41,101 bases of DNA, from assembly GCA_947574235.1 (NCBI GenBank), contig CANPIU010000002.1, positions 68,021 through 109,121 of the forward strand, written 5' to 3'. The DNA comes from an uncultured Clostridium sp. (GTDB lineage: Bacteria; Bacillota; Clostridia; TANB77; CAG-508). Positions 1-7,777 of this stretch are shown here, in pieces. Each line of letters starts with the position of its first letter. The stretch's first letter is position 1. The position numbers were made by a program, and so were the translations under genes. A model generated the notes under the pieces. It had not been told where the DNA came from and ran no database searches. It saw only the letters and a program-made list of their open reading frames with translations.

Positions 1-1894
1 TCTCTTCAAAGTCCCCTATTGACATTGTGCCAATATCTCCTTCTTCTCTAGAACGGATAGCTACTGCATTTGCTTCTACTTCTTTTTCTCCAATGACTAG
101 CATATAAGGTACTTTTTCTATTTGGGCTTCTCTTATTTTATAGCCAATTTTTTCATTTCTGTCATCTAATACTACACGTATTCCTTTGGCTGCAAGTTGT
201 GCTTTTACTGTTTTGGCATATTCGTGTTGCTTGTCTGTAATTGGTAAGATTTTTACTTGAGTTGGAGCAAGCCATGCTGGAAAAGCTCCTTTGTATTCTT
301 CGATTAAGAAAGATAAAAATCTATCAAAGGTTCCTAAGATGGCCCTATGGATAACAACTGGTCTATGGGCTTGACCATCTTCTCCAATGTATTCTAGTTC
401 AAATCTTTGTGGCAATAGGAAGTCTAATTGACAAGTTGAAATGGTTACGTCATGACCAATGGCTGTTTTGATTTGAACGTCTAGTTTTGGTCCATAAAAG
501 GCTGCTTCTCCCTCTGCTTCATAATAATTAATTCCTAGTTCTGTTAAAATTTCTCTTAATTGACTTTCTGCATTATCCCACATTTCGTCATCATCAAAGT
601 ATTTTTCTTTGTCATTTTTGTCTCTTAAAGATAAACGGAAAGTGTAGTTGTCAAAGCCAAAGTCTTCATAAACAGACAAGATTAATTTTACAACTTCACC
701 AAATACAGCTTTAATTTGTTCTGGTGTTACGAAGATATGAGCATCATTTTGGCACATTTCACGAACTCTTTCTAACCCACATACACTTCCGCTTGACTCG
801 TATCTAAAATCATGAGCCAATTCTCCAATTCGAATTGGTAAATCACGATAAGAGTGTAGTTTGTTTTTATAGATTAACATATGATGAGGGCAGTTCATTG
901 GTCTTAATACTAATTCTTCGTTTTCCATTTTCATTACTGGGAACATATCATCTTTGTAATGGTCCCAATGTCCACTTGTTTTATATAGGTCAACATTAGC
1001 AAGGGATGGTGTATAAACATGTTTGTAGTCTAAGGCTGTTTCTTTGTCTGCAATATATCTTTCTAGAATTCTTCTAATCGTTGCTCCATTTGGTAGATAC
1101 ATAGGAAGTCCAGAACCTACTAATTCGTGTGTCATAAATAGTTCTTGCTCTTTTCCTATTTTTCTGTGGTCTCTTTGTCTTGCTTCTTCTAATAAGTCTA
1201 AATGTTCTTGCAACATACTTGCTTTTGGGAAAGAAATAGCATAAATTCTTTGTAACATTTTATTTTTCTCGCTACCTCTCCAATAAGCTCCTGAAGAAGA
1301 TAGAATTTTTACGGTTTTTACTTTTCCTGTGCTTTCTAAATGAGGACCTGCACATAAATCGGTAAAATCTCCTTGTTTGTAGAAGCTAATTTCTTCTCCT
1401 TCTGGTAATTCTTCAATTAATTCTACCTTGTAAGGTTCTTCTTTCATGAATTCAATTGCTTCTTTTTTTGGTAGAGAAAATCTCTCAATCGCTATATCTT
1501 CTTTTATGATTTTGTTCATTTCCTCTTCAATTTTTGCTTTATCTTCATCGGTAAATGGTTTTTCTACGTCAAAATCATAATAAAAACCTTCGTCTATTGC
1601 TGGTCCAATGGCAATTTTAGCTTCTGGAAATAATCTTTTTACCGCTTGTGCCATAATGTGTGAAGTGGTATGCCAATAAGCTTTTTTTCCTTCGCTATCG
1701 TCTTCTTGGAAAGTATGAATTACTAAGTCACAATCTTGTTGCAATTTATAACGTAAATCTTTTACTTCTCCATTTACTTCTCCGCAAGTTGTATTTCTTG
1801 CTAGCCCTTCACTAATTTTTTGGGCTACTTGCAAAATTGAACTTCCCTCCTCTACTTCTAAAATGGCTCCATCTTTTAATGAAACTTTAATCAT
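1..1894 (-). CDS. thrS: Threonyl-tRNA synthetase (3' end outside window)
   Basis: This enzyme charges tRNA-Thr with threonine in the cytoplasm. The frame is open from ATG at 1894 to the window edge (631 codons; the family is about 640, so only the last few residues are missing). Visible parts, in order, are an N-terminal TGS domain (start MIKVSLKDGAILEVEE), the editing-domain motif HTTSH, and the class II catalytic core with the RPMNCPHH motif, whose Cys is a zinc ligand in this family. A GGAGGAA Shine-Dalgarno lies just upstream of the ATG. The gene sits behind a T-box leader, so it is expected to be induced by uncharged tRNA-Thr. A tRNA-Thr gene is transcribed divergently about 430 bases upstream. 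Confidence 0.97.
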   Translation of the reverse strand, partial: MIKVSLKDGAILEVEEGSSILQVAQKISEGLARNTTCGEVNGEVKDLRYKLQQDCDLVIHTFQEDDSEGKKAYWHTTSHIMAQAVKRLFPEAKIAIGPAIDEGFYYDFDVEKPFTDEDKAKIEEEMNKIIKEDIAIERFSLPKKEAIEFMKEEPYKVELIEELPEGEEISFYKQGDFTDLCAGPHLESTGKVKTVKILSSSGAYWRGSEKNKMLQRIYAISFPKASMLQEHLDLLEEARQRDHRKIGKEQELFMTHELVGSGLPMYLPNGATIRRILERYIADKETALDYKHVYTPSLANVDLYKTSGHWDHYKDDMFPVMKMENEELVLRPMNCPHHMLIYKNKLHSYRDLPIRIGELAHDFRYESSGSVCGLERVREMCQNDAHIFVTPEQIKAVFGEVVKLILSVYEDFGFDNYTFRLSLRDKNDKEKYFDDDEMWDNAESQLREILTELGINYYEAEGEAAFYGPKLDVQIKTAIGHDVTISTCQLDFLLPQRFELEYIGEDGQAHRPVVIHRAILGTFDRFLSFLIEEYKGAFPAWLAPTQVKILPITDKQHEYAKTVKAQLAAKGIRVVLDDRNEKIGYKIREAQIEKVPYMLVIGEKEVEANAVAIRSREEGDIGTMSIGDFEE

Positions 1895-1926
1895 AAAAAT
1901 TCCTCCTTCTTTCCTATTGGGGCTAT

Positions 1927-1970
1927 TAAAAAACACCCCCAATGGATAATAATTCTATCCATAGGAGTGT
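1927..1970 (-). terminator. T-box terminator hairpin
   Basis: Read on the minus strand, ACACTCCTATGGATA pairs with TATCCATTGGGGGTGT and is followed by a run of six T. The T-box core lies immediately before it and can form the competing antiterminator. Confidence 0.9.
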
Positions 1971-2165
1971 AATATTTACACGGTTCCATCCTATTTTTTA
2001 CTTAATTGTAAGAAGATAACGGTTCTTTTCCGCCTAGCTTATTCACTAGGAACTTTGAAGAGTTAGTTTTTGGGATATGTTTTCTTAAATTGGCTTCCAG
2101 CCTATGACCAATTCTCTCTATAAGTAACCTTTATCTTACTTTTCTCTTACTCGTTTTTACCTAAC
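1927..2165 (-). promoter_or_regulatory. T-box riboswitch leader of thrS
   Basis: The minus strand carries the T-box core AGGATGGAACCGTG (1979-1992), which in this family pairs with the free CCA end of uncharged tRNA. It is followed by a terminator hairpin (1927-1970). Upstream there is a stem I with the AGAGA element and a GG-rich terminal loop. A plausible specifier is ACU (2065-2067, a Thr codon), in a bulge opposite an AGUA element, between paired GAUA/UAUC and AAGAG/CUCUU segments. The leader should let transcription enter thrS only when tRNA-Thr is uncharged. The specifier placement is inferred from hand folding; the T-box identity is secure. Confidence 0.93.
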
Positions 2166-2171
2166 AATATA

Positions 2172-2200
2172 ATTTTAATGCATTTTTTTAAAAAAGTCAA
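2172..2200 (-). promoter_or_regulatory. SigA-type promoter of the thrS leader
   Basis: On the minus strand TTGACT (2195-2200) and TAAAAT (2172-2177) are separated by exactly 17 bases. Transcription would start just before the T-box leader. Confidence 0.8.
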
Positions 2201-2209
2201 TAGAAATTG

Positions 2210-2238
2210 TTTACTTTTTTTAAATCTTATTGTATAAT
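2210..2238 (+). promoter_or_regulatory. Promoter of tRNA-Thr
   Basis: TTTACT (2210-2215) and a perfect TATAAT (2233-2238) are separated by 17 bases and read towards the tRNA gene. This promoter is divergent from and almost adjacent to the thrS promoter. Confidence 0.75.
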
Positions 2239-2254
2239 TAAAAGGTAGTTAAAA

Positions 2255-2317
2255 GATGTGTCCCCAATTGCACAAAAATGTGCAAAAGGAAACGTCCCAG
2301 TTGCACCCAAATGCAAC
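2255..2317 (+). repeat. Tandem pair of similar hairpins in the tRNA leader
   Basis: Two related units lie head to tail: GTCCCCAATTGCAC/TGTGCAA and GTCCCAGTTGCA/TGCAAC. Each is a short stem (TTGCACA with TGTGCAA; GTTGCA with TGCAAC) preceded by a GTCCC box. They resemble REP/RAYT-type dispersed repeats, but no second copy occurs in this window to prove it. They would lie in the 5' part of the tRNA precursor. Confidence 0.5.
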
Positions 2318-2319
2318 AT

Positions 2320-2395
2320 GCTTCCATAGCTCAGTCGGTAGAGTGCTACCTTGGTAAGGTAGAGGTCACGGGTTCAATTCCCGTTGGAAGCCCCA
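2320..2395 (+). tRNA. tRNA-Thr (anticodon GGT)
   Basis: A full cloverleaf is visible. Acceptor GCTTCCA pairs with TGGAAGC. The D arm contains GCTCAGTCGGTAGAG. The anticodon stem CTACC/GGTAG carries the loop TTGGTAA (anticodon GGT at 2353-2355), and the T arm contains GGGTTCAATTCCC. The CCA end is encoded (2393-2395). It reads Thr codons ACC/ACU and lies next to thrS, whose leader senses this tRNA family. Confidence 0.96.
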
Positions 2396-2410
2396 TAATC
2401 CATATAGTAT

Positions 2411-2448
2411 AAAAAGTTGCTAGATTTTGATTTCTAACAACTTTTTTA
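2411..2448 (+). terminator. Terminator of tRNA-Thr
   Basis: AAAAGTTGCTAGA pairs with TCTAACAACTTTT (one C-A mismatch) and runs into T residues just after the tRNA. Confidence 0.85.
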
Positions 2449-2466
2449 CTATTTAATATTTTATTG

Positions 2467-3129
2467 CTAATTTAATATTTCGTCATTTTCATTAAACATG
2501 TTTTTGATGGCTTTTTTACGTATTCTTTGTATGGCATTATCAACTGATTTTACAGGAGAGTCTAATTTTTGAGCAATTGTTACATAACTTTCTCCCTTAA
2601 TAAATCTGCTTAATACTTGCTTTTCAAATTTACTTAGTGTTTTATTAACAGCATTTTCGACCTCTTCATAATATTCTTTTTTCATAACAGTTTCTAGTGG
2701 GTCTTCTACTGTTTTACTATTGAAAGTATCGATTAATTCTACACTATCTTCTTCATTGTTGTCATAGGCTGCTGTATTTAAAGACAAGTAAGAATTAAGC
2801 GGTATATGTTTTTGTCGATTGGAACTTTTAATAGCTGTGATTAGTTGTCTTTCAATACAAATATTAGCAAAGGACTTAAAGGTATTTTGCTTTTCTTCAT
2901 TAAAGCTTTTAATCGCCTTAAATAAGCCTATCATCCCTTCTTGTATAATGTCTTCTTTTTCTGCTCCGATAATGAAATATTTTCCTACTTTTACATTGAC
3001 TAGATTTTTGTATTTTTCGAGCAAATAGGATAAAGCCTTTTCGTCTCCTTCTTTGATTAGCGATACGATTTGTTCGTCTGTATAGTTATTGTATTGATTG
3101 GTTGTATAATATACGTTTTCATTTTGCAT
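2467..3129 (-). CDS. sigH: RNA polymerase sigma-H factor (Spo0H)
   Basis: A sigma-70 family factor of 220 residues, the usual SigH length. It directs polymerase to early-sporulation and stationary-phase promoters. Region 2 is seen in EEDIIQEGMIGLFKAIKSF and the -10 contact region in FANICIERQLITAIKS, followed by the SigH-specific RQKHIPLNSYLSL. Region 4 contains an HTH near residues 170-205 (FEKQVLSRFIKGESYVTIAQ). The host is therefore a spore former. It is a single gene, divergent from the tRNA unit. Confidence 0.95.
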   Translation of the reverse strand: MQNENVYYTTNQYNNYTDEQIVSLIKEGDEKALSYLLEKYKNLVNVKVGKYFIIGAEKEDIIQEGMIGLFKAIKSFNEEKQNTFKSFANICIERQLITAIKSSNRQKHIPLNSYLSLNTAAYDNNEEDSVELIDTFNSKTVEDPLETVMKKEYYEEVENAVNKTLSKFEKQVLSRFIKGESYVTIAQKLDSPVKSVDNAIQRIRKKAIKNMFNENDEILN

Positions 3130-3214
3130 AAGTGTTTTTGAATAACCTCCAAATTGTGCTTTTTTACCATTATATACGTCATTTTTTGCATTGTCAAGCA
3201 GTTTTTTGAAAAAT

Positions 3215-4939
3215 TTATAAGGCTAATTCTTCTTTTAATAAGTCCCAGATATCATCTGTTTCCATGCCTTTTTGCCAAGAACCAACACCAGCTAATTTAT
3301 TTTCGTTAATTAAGGAAATTTTGGCTTTTAAAGAATCTTGATCTTCTATCCAGATTTGCTTTTTATTACTATTTTCTGTGTATTCCACATAATGTTGTTT
3401 TAAATCCTCTTTCCACTGTTTTTCCGTTCCTTCTGGTATAACTTTTTCGATATTTCTCATGGCAACTGTTTTGCTTGTTGATTTTCCTTCCCCATCGGTG
3501 GTCCAAACTCTTGTATAGAAAGGAATTGCTAAAATGATTTTATCGGCATCTATTTCTTCTGTTTGTAAAAATTTAGTTAAGCTTAATTTAACCCAATCAT
3601 AGCCTGCTGTAGTTCCTGGTTTATTGCTAGATACACCATATTGGTCATAGGCCATAAAGACAATATAATCTGCTACGTCCCCTATTACGTGTCTGTCAAA
3701 GCACATGGACCATGTTTCTGAACCATCTGGTGCTGTTACGTCTACTGAGGTTACTTTTCCCATTTCTTTGAGTCTTGGTGTCAACTCAATGATAAAGCGA
3801 GAAAACTTATCTTTATCTTCTTGCTTCATGTTTTCAAAGTCTACATTAATTCCATCTAATTGATATTTGACACAGACATTAACAAGTTGCTCAATTAATT
3901 CTTGTCTTTTTTCATAACGATTTACAATTTCGGAAGTGACAGATAGGCTTTTCGTAGCAGCTTCTGCATTGGAAAACATTGGCCATACTTTGTAACCATT
4001 GGCATGTGCCCAATCAATATAAGCCTTTCCTTTTTCTCCTATATTTTCTTTAAAATTTCCTTTTTCGTCTAGATAGAAAAAGGCTGGTGATACGACATTA
4101 ACGCCTTCAATGGTAGTTCCATTTTTATCTGGTGCAGAAGCATATTTAGAAAAATATTCCCAAGTCAAATTAATTTTTCCTTCGATTTGTTTTTCTTCTT
4201 CCATTGCTTCACGAAAGGTATATTCATTTTCTAATTTGTCAGCTTTCACATACCCAAGCTTTCCTTTTGGGGTTCTAATTTTTGCATAGCCTTTATCAGA
4301 AGAAACCACAATAACGCTTTCTCCTTTTTTGACTCTATCTACTGTTTTGGCAATAAAATTAGTGGAGGATTTTACTGGCAAATCACTAGAAACAAGAGCT
4401 CTTTTTTGTTCTTTATCCAAAGAGTCCATGGTTACTACTTTACTTTCTTCTATATTTTGAATTTCGATATCATAAACGTCTTTCATTTCTGATATGGGTA
4501 AATAAACTACTTCGTCTTTCTTTATTGCGTGGGCATAGATATTTTTTTCAGAACCATTTATGGTAATTTTATTTTCTTCAAACCCTAAGGTTGCAATTTT
4601 TTTATCATAAGTAGTTATAATTTGATTAGTGTCTTTGTCTTCCTCTATGTATTTGTCAAAAAAGTTGGCGATATCTGCTTTCGAAAGATAAATCATGTTA
4701 TCTTCTATCAAAACGTCATTTTTCAAATTAGCTGTGATATTTTTATTATTAATCACTAAATTGGTTTTCTTATTTTTACTTAATATGATAAAATCATTAG
4801 CAATTAGCAGTGCAAATGATAATACGACAAGTGCTATTATCACTAAAAAGGTTCTTACGATTATCCTTTTCCTTTTTTCTACTTCTCCTTTTGCCATCCT
4901 TTTTGGTTGCTTTTTTTCTTTCTTCATTTCTTCTTCCAT
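3215..4939 (-). CDS. GH18 family protein, spore-germination (YaaH/YdhD) type
   Basis: A membrane-anchored or secreted glycoside hydrolase family 18 protein of 574 residues. The basic N-terminus leads into a transmembrane segment at about 27-49. Residues 60-175 look like a copper-amine-oxidase-N-like stalk domain (short strands, VYLPISEMK). Residues 190-240 form an SH3-like domain (VKKGESVIVVSSDKGYAKIR). The GH18 barrel follows, with the catalytic signature DGINVDFEN (D362 to catalytic E369). In spore formers, relatives with this architecture act on cortex or cell-wall peptidoglycan; the substrate here is inferred. The start at 4939 is the first of two Met codons behind an AAAGGATG-type site; the Met five codons in is an alternative. 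Confidence 0.85.
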   Translation of the reverse strand: MEEEMKKEKKQPKRMAKGEVEKRKRIIVRTFLVIIALVVLSFALLIANDFIILSKNKKTNLVINNKNITANLKNDVLIEDNMIYLSKADIANFFDKYIEEDKDTNQIITTYDKKIATLGFEENKITINGSEKNIYAHAIKKDEVVYLPISEMKDVYDIEIQNIEESKVVTMDSLDKEQKRALVSSDLPVKSSTNFIAKTVDRVKKGESVIVVSSDKGYAKIRTPKGKLGYVKADKLENEYTFREAMEEEKQIEGKINLTWEYFSKYASAPDKNGTTIEGVNVVSPAFFYLDEKGNFKENIGEKGKAYIDWAHANGYKVWPMFSNAEAATKSLSVTSEIVNRYEKRQELIEQLVNVCVKYQLDGINVDFENMKQEDKDKFSRFIIELTPRLKEMGKVTSVDVTAPDGSETWSMCFDRHVIGDVADYIVFMAYDQYGVSSNKPGTTAGYDWVKLSLTKFLQTEEIDADKIILAIPFYTRVWTTDGEGKSTSKTVAMRNIEKVIPEGTEKQWKEDLKQHYVEYTENSNKKQIWIEDQDSLKAKISLINENKLAGVGSWQKGMETDDIWDLLKEELAL

Positions 4940-5007
4940 CTTTCTTCATCCTTTCTTAACTTACTATATCATAAAACGACTTTTTAGAAAACTAATTTTT
5001 ACAAATT

Positions 5008-5697
5008 TTAATATTTTTTCATGTTTCGAAGTTCTTGTTTTTGTTCTTCTGTTATTCGATAGGATTCGATGGCTTTTTGCAAAGCCTTATTATAAGTAAA
5101 ATTATCTATATTTGCTATTTTTAGATATTGTATAGTTTCCTTATAAAACTTAATTAAGCTAATGGAAATTGCCCAAGCAATAGCCATTTGTACGTAATAA
5201 GCTTGACTTACTATACTGTCCCATAGGTTGAAAATTTCTTTTAGATAGTCTTCTTCTATATAAAAATCTAAAATCAACACAACAGCAAATCGAATTTCAA
5301 ATTCCTTATCTGACGTAAGATACTTTTGTAAGAAATTCCACATTTCTTTTGGATACTTTTTGGTAATTTTTAATCCTGCACAAAAAACGTCGCAAACCGC
5401 CCAATTGTCAATTTTGGGTACAAAGTTTTCTATGTGCTTTTGTATGTTAGTAATTTCTCCTTTTTCTAAGCCAATTAGCATACCTTGTAACAGGATTTCT
5501 TCGTAATATTGGTTATCGATTTGAGATAATAATACTGGTATTTCCTGTCCGTTTTTGGCTAGTTCTTTAGCATAATTTCTTAAAACAGGGACTCGAACTC
5601 CTATGATATTGTCTGTTCCAGGACACAGCCTAGAATGAAATTCTCTATATTTTTCATCTGCTAATTCGAATAATCTTTCTTTGATTTCTTGCTTCAT
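5008..5697 (-). CDS. DNA alkylation repair protein (AlkD-like)
   Basis: A HEAT-repeat DNA glycosylase-like protein of 229 residues that removes alkylated bases without flipping them. Family hallmarks are the N-terminal GVRVPVLRNYAKELAK, the WxxCD segment in IDNWAVCDVFC (the active-site Trp/Asp region) and AIAWAISISLIKFY near the C-terminus. The ATG at 5697 has a strong AAAGGAGG site. It is transcribed divergently from the Sua5 gene. Confidence 0.88.
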   Translation of the reverse strand: MKQEIKERLFELADEKYREFHSRLCPGTDNIIGVRVPVLRNYAKELAKNGQEIPVLLSQIDNQYYEEILLQGMLIGLEKGEITNIQKHIENFVPKIDNWAVCDVFCAGLKITKKYPKEMWNFLQKYLTSDKEFEIRFAVVLILDFYIEEDYLKEIFNLWDSIVSQAYYVQMAIAWAISISLIKFYKETIQYLKIANIDNFTYNKALQKAIESYRITEEQKQELRNMKKY

Positions 5698-5743
5698 CTT
5701 TGCCTCCTTTAATATGGATTATTATAACAATATTTTTTTTAAT

Positions 5744-5772
5744 TTGCAATCTATGTCTAATCGTTGTATAAT
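5744..5772 (+). promoter_or_regulatory. Promoter of the Sua5/YrdC gene
   Basis: TTGCAA (5744-5749) and TATAAT (5767-5772) are separated by 17 bases. Transcription from here starts after the more upstream in-frame Met at 5681, which rules that start out. Confidence 0.85.
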
Positions 5773-5794
5773 AGTAAATAGATTGGAGAATTTT

Positions 5795-6796
5795 ATGGAA
5801 ATTTTAGAGATAAAAAATGAAATTGATGAGACTAAATTAAAAGAAATCGCAGCGGGTATTAAAAATGGTAAATTATGCTTATTTCCTACCGAAACAGTGT
5901 ATGGTATTGGTAGTAATGGTTTAGAGGAAAAAGCGGTTGAAAAAATTTATGAAGCCAAAAAGAGAAATAGAAAAAATCCGATTAATCTGTTAGTAAGTGA
6001 TATCACAATGATTGAAAAAATTGCACAAGATATTTCTCCTTTGGAATACAAGTTAATGGAGGCTTTTTTTCCTGGTCCTTTTACCATTATTTTAAAGAAA
6101 AAGAGTATTGTTCCCTCTATTGTAACGGCTAATTCTGATTTAGTTGGAGTTCGTATGCCAAGTGGAACGATTGCTAGAAAGTTGGTTCAATTAGCAGGTA
6201 TTCCCATTGCAGCTCCAAGTGCTAATATTTCAGGAGAACTCAGTGGTACGAATTTAAAAGACGTAATTGATGAATTTTCTAATTGTCTGGATTTTGCTAT
6301 CGATGGTGGCGAAAGTACACTTGGGATGGAGTCAACGATTGTTAGAGTTGTTGATGGTATCCCTCACATTTTAAGACCAGGTTCTATTACACCTGAACAA
6401 ATAAAAGCAGTAGCTGGTAATGTCATTTTAGAAAAAGCGAATTCTACTTTTTTACCAAGTTCTACGATGAACCATTATCAATTAAAGGCTTCTTGCACTT
6501 TAGTCTATGATGAAGATAATGGTAAAATGGTAGAAAAAATATTAAAACTTGCTAAAAATTATACAACCCCTATTATTCTATGTTGCAAAGAAAATGTAGT
6601 TTATTATTCTAAAAGACAAGTCATTGCTATTGCCTCTAAGAATCATTTAGAAGATTATTCTAAAAATCTGTTTTCTTCCCTTCGAAAAGCTGACTCTTTT
6701 TCTCCTGATATAATTTTAATAGAAGGTCTAAAGAAAGAAGGCTTGGGGATTGCTATTATGGACCGTTTAGAAAATGTTTGTCAAACTAAAATTTAA
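5795..6796 (+). CDS. L-threonylcarbamoyladenylate synthase (Sua5/YrdC type)
   Basis: This enzyme makes threonylcarbamoyl-AMP from Thr, bicarbonate and ATP, the first step of t6A37 modification of ANN-decoding tRNAs. The 333-residue product is Sua5-like: an N-terminal YrdC domain (LFPTETVYGIGSNG; KKRNRKNPINLLV; PFTIILKKK; VGVRMPSG; IAAPSANISGELS; GGESTLGMESTIV; ILRPGSITPEQI) plus a C-terminal Sua5 domain. The start at 5795 is chosen because GGAG lies 7 bases upstream and the promoter at 5744-5772 excludes earlier starts. It depends on threonine, like the nearby thrS and tRNA-Thr, but they are not in one operon. Confidence 0.95.
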   Translation: MEILEIKNEIDETKLKEIAAGIKNGKLCLFPTETVYGIGSNGLEEKAVEKIYEAKKRNRKNPINLLVSDITMIEKIAQDISPLEYKLMEAFFPGPFTIILKKKSIVPSIVTANSDLVGVRMPSGTIARKLVQLAGIPIAAPSANISGELSGTNLKDVIDEFSNCLDFAIDGGESTLGMESTIVRVVDGIPHILRPGSITPEQIKAVAGNVILEKANSTFLPSSTMNHYQLKASCTLVYDEDNGKMVEKILKLAKNYTTPIILCCKENVVYYSKRQVIAIASKNHLEDYSKNLFSSLRKADSFSPDIILIEGLKKEGLGIAIMDRLENVCQTKI

Positions 6797-6805
6797 TATA
6801 AATAG

Positions 6806-6850
6806 AAAAAACATAGTAAAAAACTTAATTTCTACTATGTTTTTATTTTT
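6806..6850 (+). terminator. Terminator after the Sua5 gene
   Basis: AACATAGTA pairs with TACTATGTT and is followed by TTTTATTTTT. Confidence 0.85.
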
Positions 6851-6856
6851 AATATT

Positions 6857-6895
6857 CTTAGGAAAGTCATCCACGATAGTGGTGAGTTTCCTTAG
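6857..6895. repeat. Long imperfect hairpin between convergent genes
   Basis: CTTAGGAAAGTCATCCAC faces GTGGTGAGTTTCCTTAG across a GATA loop, a 17-18 base arm with a few mismatches. It is unusually GC-rich for the region and has no T-run. It may be a structured 3' end of the cohesin operon or a dispersed palindromic repeat. Confidence 0.55.
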
Positions 6896-6921
6896 AAGAT
6901 AATTATGACGCAAATTAGATT

Positions 6922-6952
6922 TTGTAGCAGTTTTACTGCGTAACAAAATATT
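6922..6952 (-). terminator. Probable terminator of the cohesin/dockerin operon
   Basis: TTTTGT and GCAGT pair with ACTGC and ACAAAA around a short loop, directly after the stop of the gene ending at 6964. The T-run is imperfect, so this is moderate evidence only. Confidence 0.5.
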
Positions 6953-6963
6953 ATTTACGTTTT

Positions 6964-7761
6964 TTATTGCTTATCGATTTCTTTATTGATAATTTTTATT
7001 TTAATAAAGAAAATTCCTGCAACTAAAGCAATCATAAGAATTAATATCACAAATATCATTGTTGTTGTATCTCCTGCTTTTGGAAGATTTCCTTTATTCA
7101 TGGCATTTTTATTTACGGTATTGGTTGTTACATTTTTATTCGTGTTATTTTTATTTCCATTTACAGTACTCGTATTTCCAATAATATTAATGTTACCATC
7201 TGTATTAGTGTTATTATCCGTGGTATTGTTGTTATTATTGTTATTATTATCATCTTCTGGTGGTTGTGGCATAGGGTTTGGTGTTCCTTCTTTTATTGTA
7301 ATAGTTTGATAAGCAAGCTTAATTTTAGCTGGTGCTGTACCATCTGCTACTGTAATATTTTTTAAGGTTACCATGACATTTTCTTTACTGGCTTCTTTTG
7401 GTTTAAAAGTTGCTGTAAAAACTATTTCGTCATCTTTTCCTACCCCACCTCTTGTAATGGCTATTTTTCCATTACTTTGATTGTAGGAAGCACCCTCGGC
7501 TGGTGTTTCCCAGCCGTTTTTTCCTTCCATTTTTACTAATTCTAAACTATCTTTATCATATTCTAAGGTAGCTCCTAAAGATATGACACCTCTTTGGGAT
7601 TGTATATTAGCAATATTGAAGTCAACTGAAAATTCTTCATTTTTGTTAACTTCTGTTTTGCTTGCTTTGGCACTTATTTCACAACTAAGTGCTGCATATA
7701 CACTTCCCATCATAAAAACAGTTATCAATAATATTAAACTTAATTTTACTACTTTTTTCAT
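6964..7761 (-). CDS. Secreted cohesin-domain protein with sortase-type anchor
   Basis: A 265-residue surface protein. Residues 1-23 are a signal peptide ending VYA. Residues 25-155 form a cohesin-like domain (ISAKASKTEVNKNEEFSVDF; LEYDKDSLELVKMEGKNGW; AITRGGVGKDDEIVFTATF). A Pro/Asn/Thr-rich linker follows, with poly-Asn. The C-terminus has LPKAG, a hydrophobic helix and a lysine-rich tail, a sortase signal with Ala replacing Thr. It lies 17 bases behind the dockerin protein gene, so the two form an operon. Cohesins bind dockerins, which suggests that it anchors the partner at the cell wall (inference). Confidence 0.85.
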   Translation of the reverse strand: MKKVVKLSLILLITVFMMGSVYAALSCEISAKASKTEVNKNEEFSVDFNIANIQSQRGVISLGATLEYDKDSLELVKMEGKNGWETPAEGASYNQSNGKIAITRGGVGKDDEIVFTATFKPKEASKENVMVTLKNITVADGTAPAKIKLAYQTITIKEGTPNPMPQPPEDDNNNNNNNNTTDNNTNTDGNINIIGNTSTVNGNKNNTNKNVTTNTVNKNAMNKGNLPKAGDTTTMIFVILILMIALVAGIFFIKIKIINKEIDKQ

Positions 7762-7777
7762 CGTTTCTCCTTTTGTT

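Noticed and set aside
5681..5794. Longer start for the Sua5/YrdC gene
   Set aside because: A consensus promoter at 5744-5772 lies inside this stretch and a proper ribosome site precedes ATG 5795.
7240..7260. Repeated ATT/GTT triplets as a microsatellite or CRISPR-like repeat
   Set aside because: They encode the poly-Asn linker of the cohesin protein; no spacer structure exists in the window and no CRISPR array was found.
6986..7309. Rightward open frame across the cohesin gene
   Set aside because: Antisense shadow of the low-complexity Asn/Thr linker; no ribosome site or protein-like pattern.
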